A stretch of DNA of 64,000 nt from CAVUEG01 sp963740525 (GTDB taxonomy: Bacteria; Actinomycetota; Actinomycetes; Propionibacteriales; Nocardioidaceae). Each line of letters begins with the position of its first letter. Position 1 is the first letter of the stretch. The position numbers and the translations under genes were made by a program. The notes beneath the pieces were generated by a model, which was not told the DNA's origin, did no database searches, and saw only the letters and a list, made by a program, of their open reading frames with translations. Positions 50,624 to 58,155 of this stretch are shown here, one piece after another. The stretch is from contig CAVUEG010000005.1 in NCBI GenBank assembly GCA_963740525.1, forward strand, positions 124,001 to 188,000, given 5' to 3'.

Positions 50624-52593
50624 TGGCAGTCATGACCGGGATGGCCGGGGGCAAGCCCGCCGGACGGCCGCAAGCCCGGGGCCGCCGCGCTCCCACCGAC
50701 TTCCCGTTCGGGAGCCTGACCACCGATGCCGGTGCGTCCGCCGACCCGGTGCTCGTCGAGATCGTCCAGGGCAGCCTGGCCTCGGTCGAGATGGAGGTCG
50801 AGACGGCGATCGCCCGCACCAGCCGTAGCCCGATGATCCGCGACGCCCACGACTTCCGGGCCGGGATCCACGACCGGCTGCTGCGCAAGCTGACGGGACG
50901 CTCCTACAGCGCGCTGGTGCACCCGGTGGCCCGCGACTTCCCACTCGAGGAGATGCAGCCCGGGGACGTCTTCTTCCACAACGACGTCTACCGCTCCGAG
51001 GGCGGCATCGGCCACCTGCCCGACCTCTGCGTCACCGTGCCGGTCTTCCACGACGGCCAGGTGGTCGCGTTCGTGCAGGCCTTCGGCCACCACGACGACA
51101 TCGGCGGTGCGGTGCCGGGCTCGATGCCCAGCCACGCCACGAGCGTCTTCGAGGAGGGGCTGATGGTCCCGCCGATCAAGCTCTGGGACCGCGGGGTGCC
51201 GGTGCGCTCGGCTCTGGCGATCATGACGCGCAACTCACGGATGCCCGAGTCGCTGGCCGCCGACCTCGACGCCGAGTGCTCGGCCTGCCTCATGGGCGCC
51301 GGCCGTCTCGGTGAGCTCTTCGACCGCTACGGCAAGGAGACCGTCGAGGCCTGCTTCGACGCGATCATCGACCGCACCACCACGACGTACCGTCGCGAGA
51401 TCCTCTCCAAGATCCCCGTCGGCGAGTGGGTCTGGGAGGACTACGCCGAGCACGACGGGGTCGACGACCCGCGGCTGCACGCGCAGCGGATCACGATGAC
51501 CCGCACCGCGGCCGACGACCCGGACGGCGAGCGGCTGATCCTCGACTTCACCGGCACCTCCCCGCAGGCGAAGGGGCCGATCAACCACTGCGGCGACTAC
51601 AGCGACGGCGTCTTCCTCAAGAAGTGGCTGGCACCGATCCTGCGCAACCTCGCCGACACCCCCGAGCGGATGGCCGAGCTCGACGTCAACGAGGGCATCG
51701 TGCCGCTGATCGAGATGCGCTTCCCGGAGAAGGGCACGCTGCTCACGCCGATCTTCCCGGCGCCGACCAACGCTCGGACCTTCGTCATCCTGCGGCTGCT
51801 CGGCGTGCTCGCCGGGGTCGTCGCGAAAGCGGTGGACGGCAGGATGCCGGCCGACCAGGAGACGATCCGCTACACCGGGGTGTACGGCGAGGACCTCGAG
51901 GGTCGTCCGTACCTCATGCGTGAGGTGCTCGGTGGTGGGTCCGGCGGGCGCTACTACGCCGACGGCGAGGACACCATCCACGTCGTGCCCGACTCCCGGA
52001 ACCTGCCCTCGGAGTTCACCGAGTCCCGCTTCCCGTTCATCGTCGAGCGGCTCGACGTGGCCATGGACTCCGGCGGGCCGGGGGAGTACCGCGGCGGTCT
52101 CGGCTACGAGAAGCACATCCGGATGCTCAAGGACGCGCACTTCATGTCGATCGCCGACCGCTCGATCCTCGCCTGCTGGGGCGTCAAGGGCGGCAAGGCC
52201 GGCCAGCCGTTCGAGGTCGTCATCGACGCGGGCGGACCGCGTGAGCGCACCGTCGACGCCCTCGCCGACGCCGAGGAGGTCAAGGCCGGGGAGGTGATCC
52301 GGATCCGGACCACGGGGGGCGGCGGCTGGGGCGACCCGCTGGTCCGCGACCCCGCCCTGGTCGTGCGGGACGTGGTCTGGCGCAAGGTGTCGCCCGAGGC
52401 GGCACTGACGGCGTACGGCGTCGTGCTGACCGGCTCTCTCGAGGACGACACGCTCGACCACGACCCGGAGGCCACCGCGGCGGAGCGCGCCGCGCGCCCG
52501 GCGGTCGACGATGCAGACGCGTTCTTCGACCGCGGCCCCGGCTACGCGAGCCTCAGCGGCGGTCCCCGCTCTGCCGACGTGGACGTGCGCTGA
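50623..52593 (+). CDS. hyuB: hydantoinase/oxoprolinase subunit B (HyuB)
   Basis: A 656-residue partner subunit starting at ATG 50623, within the HyuA stop. Diagnostic blocks: RDAHDFRAGIHDRLL, GDVFFHNDVYRSEGGIGHLPDL, FVQAFGHHDDIGGAVPGSMP and, near the C-terminus, RIRTTGGGGWGDPL. The N-terminal 25 residues are Gly/Arg-rich and may be trimmed (ATG 50635 or 50641 are later options). The A and B proteins form one complex. Translation is coupled to the SDR downstream. Confidence 0.88.
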   Translation: MAVMTGMAGGKPAGRPQARGRRAPTDFPFGSLTTDAGASADPVLVEIVQGSLASVEMEVETAIARTSRSPMIRDAHDFRAGIHDRLLRKLTGRSYSALVHPVARDFPLEEMQPGDVFFHNDVYRSEGGIGHLPDLCVTVPVFHDGQVVAFVQAFGHHDDIGGAVPGSMPSHATSVFEEGLMVPPIKLWDRGVPVRSALAIMTRNSRMPESLAADLDAECSACLMGAGRLGELFDRYGKETVEACFDAIIDRTTTTYRREILSKIPVGEWVWEDYAEHDGVDDPRLHAQRITMTRTAADDPDGERLILDFTGTSPQAKGPINHCGDYSDGVFLKKWLAPILRNLADTPERMAELDVNEGIVPLIEMRFPEKGTLLTPIFPAPTNARTFVILRLLGVLAGVVAKAVDGRMPADQETIRYTGVYGEDLEGRPYLMREVLGGGSGGRYYADGEDTIHVVPDSRNLPSEFTESRFPFIVERLDVAMDSGGPGEYRGGLGYEKHIRMLKDAHFMSIADRSILACWGVKGGKAGQPFEVVIDAGGPRERTVDALADAEEVKAGEVIRIRTTGGGGWGDPLVRDPALVVRDVVWRKVSPEAALTAYGVVLTGSLEDDTLDHDPEATAAERAARPAVDDADAFFDRGPGYASLSGGPRSADVDVR

Positions 52594-53315
52594 TGCTGAC
52601 CGTCATCACCGGCGGCACCCGGGGCATTGGCGCGGCGACCGCGCTCCGGCTCGCCACGGAGGGGCACGACCTGGTGCTGTCCTACGCGACGGACCACCAG
52701 TCGGCCGACGCAACAGCGCATCGGACCCGTGCCGCCGGGGTGCGGGTCGAGGTGCTGCAGGCGGATGTCTCTGATCCCGACCAGGTCGACGCACTGTTCG
52801 ATGCCGCGGCGAAGGTCGGCCAGATCACCGGGCTGGTCAACAACGCCGGCTCCACCATGCACCTCGGCGACCTCGCAGACACCCCGGTCGAAGTCATCCG
52901 CAGGGTCATCGAGGTGAACCTCACCGGCGCGGTGCTGGTCGCCCGCCGGGCCTTGCAGGCGATGACCAGCGGCGGTGCGATCGTCAACGTCTCCTCGGGC
53001 GCCGCGACGCTGGGTTCCCCTCACGAGTACGTCCACTACGCCGCAGCCAAGGCCGGGGTCGATGCCCTCACGCTCGGCCTGGCGCAGGAGGTCGCCGCGC
53101 GCGGGATCCGCGTCAACGGCGTCGCGCCTGGCATCGTGCGGACCGACATCCACGCGGCGGCCGGAGACCCTGACCGTCTCGAACGGGTGGCCGACATCGT
53201 CCCGCTGGGCCGTGTCGGCGAGCCCGAGGAGGTCGCCGAGGCGATCGTGTGGCTCCTGTCCGACGCGTGCCCCTACGCGACCGGAACGACCTTGAGAGTG
53301 GCGGGTGGCCGATGA
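52593..53315 (+). CDS. short-chain dehydrogenase/reductase
   Basis: A 240-residue classical SDR: the nucleotide loop TGGTRGIGAATALRL at residues 7-21, NNAG at about 88-91 and the catalytic Tyr-x3-Lys in YVHYAAAKAGVDALT. NAD(P)-dependent oxidation or reduction of an alcohol or ketone. It overlaps both HyuB and carbamate kinase, so it belongs to this operon. Its place in a ureide pathway is unclear; it might reduce a malonate-semialdehyde-like product. Confidence 0.88.
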   Translation: MLTVITGGTRGIGAATALRLATEGHDLVLSYATDHQSADATAHRTRAAGVRVEVLQADVSDPDQVDALFDAAAKVGQITGLVNNAGSTMHLGDLADTPVEVIRRVIEVNLTGAVLVARRALQAMTSGGAIVNVSSGAATLGSPHEYVHYAAAKAGVDALTLGLAQEVAARGIRVNGVAPGIVRTDIHAAAGDPDRLERVADIVPLGRVGEPEEVAEAIVWLLSDACPYATGTTLRVAGGR

Positions 53316-54244
53316 GAGTTCTCCTTGCACTGGGCGGCAACGCGATGACCGGGCCCGACGGGAGCGCGCGTCCTGAGCACCAGATCGCGGCGGCCCGGGT
53401 GGCCATGAAGTCGGTGGCCGACCTCGTCGCCCGTGACGTGGACGTGGTCATCACCCATGGCAACGGCCCCCAGGTCGGCAACCTGCTGGTCAAGAACGAG
53501 CTCGCGGCTGCCGTCGTACCCCCGGTCCCGCTCGACTGGTGCGGGGCGCAGACCCAGGCCACGCTCGGCTTCGTGCTGATGAACGCCCTCGACGCGGCGC
53601 TGGCCGGCCGCGGCGTCGACCGCCCCAGCGCAACGGTGGTGACCCGCACCGTCGTCGACTCGGAGGACGCGGGGTTCGTCAAGCCGACCAAGCCGATCGG
53701 CAGGTTCCTGCCCGCGGACGAGGCGGCGCTCCTGGTCGAGCACGGCGAGACGTGGGAGGACCGCGGCGAGAAGGGATGGCGCCGGCTCGTCGCCTCTCCC
53801 GAGCCCCTCGAGATCGTGGACGCTCCCGCCGTCAGAGCGCTGGTCGACGCCGGCTTCGTGGTGATCGCCGCGGGCGGCGGCGGGGTTCCCGTCGTGCGGG
53901 AGACCGAGGGACTGCGTGGCGTCGAGGCCGTGATCGACAAGGACCTCGGAGCGGCGCTGCTGGCGCGCACGGTCGAGGCCGACGTCCTCGTGGTCGCCAC
54001 CGACGTCCCCAACGCCGTGCTCCGGTTCGGCACCCCCGACGCCGAGCCGCTGGGCCGGGTCACCGTCACCCGACTGCGCGCGCTCGCCGGCGAGGGCCAC
54101 TTCGCCAGCGGTTCCATGGGCCCGAAGGTCGACGCGGCGTGCCGCTTCGTCGAAGCAGGCGGCCGGTACGCCGTGATCAGCAACCTCGAACAGATCCTCG
54201 ACGCGGTGACCGGTGAGGCCGGCACCGTCGTCGTACCCGACTGA
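53312..54244 (+). CDS. arcC: carbamate kinase
   Basis: A 310-residue amino-acid-kinase-fold enzyme with the ArcC pattern: ALGGNAMTGPDG, VITHGNGPQVGNLLV, FVKPTKPIGRF, AGGGGVPVV and a C-terminal GHFASGSMGPKVDAACRF. It makes ATP from carbamoyl phosphate and ADP, releasing carbamate. No arginine deiminase or ornithine carbamoyltransferase gene is nearby, so the carbamoyl phosphate source is presumably the AllFGH enzyme encoded 16 kb away. ATG 53312 overlaps the SDR stop. Confidence 0.92.
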   Translation: MRVLLALGGNAMTGPDGSARPEHQIAAARVAMKSVADLVARDVDVVITHGNGPQVGNLLVKNELAAAVVPPVPLDWCGAQTQATLGFVLMNALDAALAGRGVDRPSATVVTRTVVDSEDAGFVKPTKPIGRFLPADEAALLVEHGETWEDRGEKGWRRLVASPEPLEIVDAPAVRALVDAGFVVIAAGGGGVPVVRETEGLRGVEAVIDKDLGAALLARTVEADVLVVATDVPNAVLRFGTPDAEPLGRVTVTRLRALAGEGHFASGSMGPKVDAACRFVEAGGRYAVISNLEQILDAVTGEAGTVVVPD

Positions 54245-54266
54245 CCCGCCACCGAAAGGAATCCTG

Positions 54267-55361
54267 ATGCCCTCAGCGATCGAAGTACGCAAGGTCCCGA
54301 TCCACTCCGTTGCCGACGCCAGCGAGCTGGCGAAGCTGATCGACGATGGCGTGATGGCCGCCGACCGCGTGATCGCGATCATCGGCAAGACGGAGGGGAA
54401 CGGCGGGGTCAACGACTACACGCGGATCATCTCCGACCGTGCCTTCCGGGAGGTCCTGATCGAGAAGGGCGCCCCCGCCGAGCAGGTCAACCAGGTGCCG
54501 ATCGTGTGGTCGGGAGGCACCGACGGCGTGATCAGCCCGCATGCCACGATCTTCGCCACCACCGACGCCGAGCCGACCGACGACCTGCGGCTGACGGTCG
54601 GGTTCGCCATGAGCGAGCAGCTGCTGCCCGAGGACATCGGCCGGGTGGCCATGGTCTCGAAGGTCGCCGACGCGGTGAAGGTCGCGATGGAGAAGGCCGG
54701 GATCACCGACGCCGCGGACGTGCACTACGTCCAGACGAAGACCCCGCTGCTCACCGTGCACACGATCCGCGATGCCAAGTCCCGCGGGAAGACCGTGTGG
54801 ACCGAGCACACCCACGAGTCGATGGACCTCTCCAACGGCTGCACCGCCCTCGGCATCGCCGTCGCGCTGGGTGAGATCGAGATGCCGACCGACGCGGACG
54901 TCATGCACGACCGCTCGCTGTTCTCCGCGGTCGCCTCGTGCTCGTCGGGCGTCGAGCTCGACGTGGCCCAGGTGGTCCTCGTCGGCAACGCCACCGGGGT
55001 CGGAGGCCGCTACCGCGTGGGTCACTCGGTGATGAAGGACGCCCTCGACGCCGACGGGATCTGGGATGCGATCCGCTCCGCCGGGCTCGACCTGCCCGAG
55101 CGCCCGCACCCCTCGGACCTCGACGGCCGGCTGGTCAACGTGTTCCTCAAGTGCGAGGTCTCCCAGGACGGCAACGTGCGCGGTCGCCGCAACGCGATGC
55201 TGGACGACTCCGACGTGCACTGGCACCGCCAGATCAAGGCCGCCGTCGGTGGCGTCACTGCCGCGGTCACCGGTGACCCGGCCGTCTTCGTCTCCGTCTC
55301 CGCTGCCCACCAGGGCCCCGACGGTGGCGGTCCGGTCGCGGCGATCGTGGACCTCGGCTGA
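54267..55361 (+). CDS. ring-opening amidohydrolase (barbiturase / cyanuric acid hydrolase family)
   Basis: A 364-residue protein of the rare AtzD/barbiturase fold, of normal family length. Three structurally repeated units each supply a Lys and a Ser: Lys41 (IIGKTEGNGG) with Ser82 (VWSGGTDGVISPH), Lys158 (VQTKTPLLT) with Ser224-227 (ASCSSGVEL), and Lys295 (FLKCEVSQDGNVRGRR) with Ser343/345 (FVSVSAAHQGPDGGGPVA). The family opens cyanuric acid or barbituric acid. With a uracil-type permease and a molybdenum hydroxylase in the island, barbiturase is favoured. AAAGGA precedes ATG 54267. Last gene of the hyuA-SDR-kinase operon. Confidence 0.88.
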   Translation: MPSAIEVRKVPIHSVADASELAKLIDDGVMAADRVIAIIGKTEGNGGVNDYTRIISDRAFREVLIEKGAPAEQVNQVPIVWSGGTDGVISPHATIFATTDAEPTDDLRLTVGFAMSEQLLPEDIGRVAMVSKVADAVKVAMEKAGITDAADVHYVQTKTPLLTVHTIRDAKSRGKTVWTEHTHESMDLSNGCTALGIAVALGEIEMPTDADVMHDRSLFSAVASCSSGVELDVAQVVLVGNATGVGGRYRVGHSVMKDALDADGIWDAIRSAGLDLPERPHPSDLDGRLVNVFLKCEVSQDGNVRGRRNAMLDDSDVHWHRQIKAAVGGVTAAVTGDPAVFVSVSAAHQGPDGGGPVAAIVDLG

Positions 55362-55409
55362 CGGCTGGCTGACCGTCGGCCGGACGACGCGACCCGCGGT
55401 GTCCGGGCC

Positions 55410-56852
55410 TCAGTGCTGGTCGGCGGGCGCCGGTCCCGTCAGGGCGTCGATCAGCTCGATCAGCCGGACCAGGTGACGTCGTTCGGTGGGCTCGGCGCCG
55501 ATCGACACGCGTGCCATCCAGGCATCGTCGAGCAGCGCCGGGGAGACGAACGCCTGCCCGGAGGAGTTGAGCGCCCGGACCCAGGCGAGGTTGTGCTCGC
55601 TCACCGCCTCGGTGTCTGAGGCGTCCAGGCCTTCCGGGGTGTGCCGGAGGCAGACGGTCTGCAACCTGACCGGCGCGACCACCTCCCAGCCCGGACGCTG
55701 CTCCATCTGGTCTGCGAACCACTCGGCGTTGTCGAGGTCGCGTCGAAGGCGGTCGCGAATGGCGTCGGGGCCGTCGATGCGCAGGTGGTACCAGAGCTTG
55801 AGTGCGCGGAAACGACGTCCCAGGGGGATGCCCCAGTCGCGGTACTGGGTCGCCGTGCCGCCCGAGGTCGAGCGCAGGTAGCTCGGGTTCGTCGACATCA
55901 CCCGGACCAGGTGGTCGGGGTCGCGGAGGTACAGCAACGAGGTGTCGAGGATCGTGCCCATCCACTTGTGCGGGTTCCACGAGAGCGAGTCGGCGCCCTC
56001 GATGCCGGCGAAGAGGTGCCGGCGCTCCGGCAGCAGCATCGCCGAGCCGGCCATCGCGGCGTCGACGTGGATCCAGGCGCCGTACGCCGCGGCGACGTCG
56101 ACGACGTCCGACAACGGGTCGAACGCCGTCACTCCGGTCGAACCGAGCGAGGCGACGACGATCGCGGGCACCCCTCCGGCCTCGACGTCCGCCCTCATCA
56201 GCTCCGCCAGGTGGTCCACGCGCAGGTCGCGCGACCACGGGTCGACGTCGACCACCCGGATGTCGCGGGCGGCGTACCCGGCGAGCAGCGCCGCCTTGCG
56301 GACCGACGAATGCGCCTCGTCGGTCGTGTAGACGTGCAGGGCCCGGCCGAAGCGGACCAGCCCGCCGTCGGCCTGGGCGTGGTCGCTGGCTCGCTCCCGG
56401 GCCGCCAGCATGGCCACGAGGCAGGCCGTCGAGGCCGTGTCCTGGATGACGCCGGACCACCGGTCACTGAGACCGGTGAGCTGTCGCAGCCAGTCGACGA
56501 CGACCTCCTCGACCTCGGTGAGACTGGGGGACGACTCCCACGAGATGCCCAGGGAGCTGAGCCCGGACGAGGCCAGGTCGCCCAGGATCGAGGAGAGGCT
56601 GGCGTTCGCGGGGAACCACCCGAAGTTCATCGGGTGCTGCATCTCGGTGATGCCCGGCGCGACGATGGACTCGAGGTCGGCGAGGACGCTCGCTGCCGGC
56701 TCACCGCCGACGGGTGGGGTCGCGGGCAGGCGCGCGGCGATGTCGCCGGGCTCGACGTCCGGGCGCACCCGGCGTCCCTCGATCTCGATGCGACGGTCGG
56801 TGATCCAGTCGACGAGCTCGTGGGCGGCGGCTCGGAACTCCTCGGGAGTCAT
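55410..56852 (-). CDS. PLP-dependent group II amino-acid decarboxylase
   Basis: A 480-residue aromatic-amino-acid-decarboxylase-like protein. The PLP-binding Lys296 is in SWNPHKWMG; HPMNFGWFPANASLSSILGD, QDTASTACLVAMLAARERAS and HVDAAMAGSAML are the cofactor blocks. Likely substrates are tryptophan, phenylalanine, tyrosine or dopa. ATG 56852 is chosen; upstream in-frame codons overlap the CoA-transferase end. It converges on the amidohydrolase gene. A link to ureide breakdown is not evident. Confidence 0.88.
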   Translation of the reverse strand: MTPEEFRAAAHELVDWITDRRIEIEGRRVRPDVEPGDIAARLPATPPVGGEPAASVLADLESIVAPGITEMQHPMNFGWFPANASLSSILGDLASSGLSSLGISWESSPSLTEVEEVVVDWLRQLTGLSDRWSGVIQDTASTACLVAMLAARERASDHAQADGGLVRFGRALHVYTTDEAHSSVRKAALLAGYAARDIRVVDVDPWSRDLRVDHLAELMRADVEAGGVPAIVVASLGSTGVTAFDPLSDVVDVAAAYGAWIHVDAAMAGSAMLLPERRHLFAGIEGADSLSWNPHKWMGTILDTSLLYLRDPDHLVRVMSTNPSYLRSTSGGTATQYRDWGIPLGRRFRALKLWYHLRIDGPDAIRDRLRRDLDNAEWFADQMEQRPGWEVVAPVRLQTVCLRHTPEGLDASDTEAVSEHNLAWVRALNSSGQAFVSPALLDDAWMARVSIGAEPTERRHLVRLIELIDALTGPAPADQH

Positions 56853-56878
56853 GGCCCCAGTCAACCTCAGGGCTCCGG

Positions 56879-58057
56879 TCAGGAGTCGAGCCACTCCCGG
56901 ATCGACGCGCCGTGCTGGTCGAGCGTGGGCGGGGCCAGGTGTACGGCGCGGCCGCCGGCGTACGCGTTCTCGTCGAGGCGGAGTGCCGGGCCCGGAAGCC
57001 GCATCGCGCCCTGGGTCGCGTGCTCGACGTCGATCAGGAGCCCCTGGGACCGGGTCTGCTCCCAGTCGTACACGTCATCGATCGTGCGCACCTTGCCGGA
57101 CGGGATCCCAGCCGCGCCGAGCAGGTCCAGCCAGTGCTCCGCCGGCTCCTCAGCCAACGCCTCCTCGATCACCGCGATCAGCGCGTCCCGGTTGCCGACC
57201 CGGTCGCTGTTGGTGACGAAGCGGGGGTCCGTGGCGTCCAGGCCGAGTGCGGAGGCGAACGAGCGCCACAGGCTCTCGGAGCCGCAGGCCACCTGCACCG
57301 GTGCCGTCGCGGTGTGGAACAGGCCGTAGGGAGCGATCGCCGGGTGGTGCGGCCCGGACATCCCCGGCACCTCGCCGGCCACCGTCCACCGGGTGCCCTG
57401 GAACGCGTGCACGCCGACCACCCCGGCGAGCAGCGAGGTCCGGACGACGCGACCCCGGCCGGTGCGCGCTCGTTCGTAGAGCGCGGCGACGACGCCGTAG
57501 GCGCCGTTCATCCCGGCCAGCAGGTCCGCGATCGGCACCCCGACCTTCGTCGGCTCCGACGGGTCGCTGCCGGTGACCGACATCAGGCCGCCCTCGCCCT
57601 GGGCGATCTGGTCGTAGCCGGCGCGGGTCGCCTCAGGGCCATCGTGGCCGAAGCCGGTGATGGAGAGCACGACCAGCCGTGGGTTCAGCTCGTGGAGCCG
57701 GTCGACGGAGAAGCCGAGACGGTCGAGCACCCCGACCCGGAAGTTCTCCATCAGCACGTCGGCGCGCGCGACGAGCCGCGCCAGCACGTCCTGGTCGGCG
57801 GGGTCCTTGAGGTCGAGGGTGATCGACTCCTTGTTCCGGTTGCACGAGAGGAAGTACGTCGACTCGCGGTCGTCGCCCTCCCCGAGGAAGGGCGGACCCC
57901 AGCCGCGCGACTCGTCCCCTGCCGGGCTCTCGACCTTGATCACGCGGGCGCCGAGGTCGCCGAGCATCATCGCGGCGTGCGGGCCGGCCAGCGCTCGGGT
58001 CAGGTCGAGCACCACGATGTCGTCGAGCGGACCGGCCTGCTGGGACGTGTTCTCCAT
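56879..58057 (-). CDS. CaiB/BaiF family III CoA-transferase
   Basis: A 392-residue enzyme: VVLDLTRALAGPHAAMMLGDLGA, KVESPAGDESRGW, LDLKDPADQD, ENFRVGVLDRLG and the catalytic Asp149 in AGYDQIAQGEGGLMSVTG. It moves CoA between carboxylic acids. It might activate the carbon skeleton left after ureide removal (for example malonate), but this is speculative. TAGCGT lies seven bases ahead of ATG 58057, suggesting a leaderless message. The decarboxylase follows 26 bases downstream, so both may be co-transcribed. Confidence 0.88.
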   Translation of the reverse strand: MENTSQQAGPLDDIVVLDLTRALAGPHAAMMLGDLGARVIKVESPAGDESRGWGPPFLGEGDDRESTYFLSCNRNKESITLDLKDPADQDVLARLVARADVLMENFRVGVLDRLGFSVDRLHELNPRLVVLSITGFGHDGPEATRAGYDQIAQGEGGLMSVTGSDPSEPTKVGVPIADLLAGMNGAYGVVAALYERARTGRGRVVRTSLLAGVVGVHAFQGTRWTVAGEVPGMSGPHHPAIAPYGLFHTATAPVQVACGSESLWRSFASALGLDATDPRFVTNSDRVGNRDALIAVIEEALAEEPAEHWLDLLGAAGIPSGKVRTIDDVYDWEQTRSQGLLIDVEHATQGAMRLPGPALRLDENAYAGGRAVHLAPPTLDQHGASIREWLDS

Positions 58058-58064
58058 GACCGGA

Positions 58065-58070
58065 ACGCTA
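58065..58070 (-). promoter_or_regulatory. leaderless-type -10 box for the CoA-transferase gene
   Basis: TAGCGT on the minus strand, seven bases before ATG 58057. Confidence 0.5.
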
Positions 58071-58155
58071 GTGGCCGCACCGACACCCGCCTATGGCAGT
58101 CGTTGCCCAACGCACCCCGCGTCGCCTGTCGGACCGTCATGGTTGGGTAGCCACC

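Noticed and set aside
34181..58057. Complete purine (urate/allantoin) pathway
   Set aside because: No uricase, allantoinase, allantoate or ureidoglycolate enzyme is present; only PucR and AllFGH recall that pathway.
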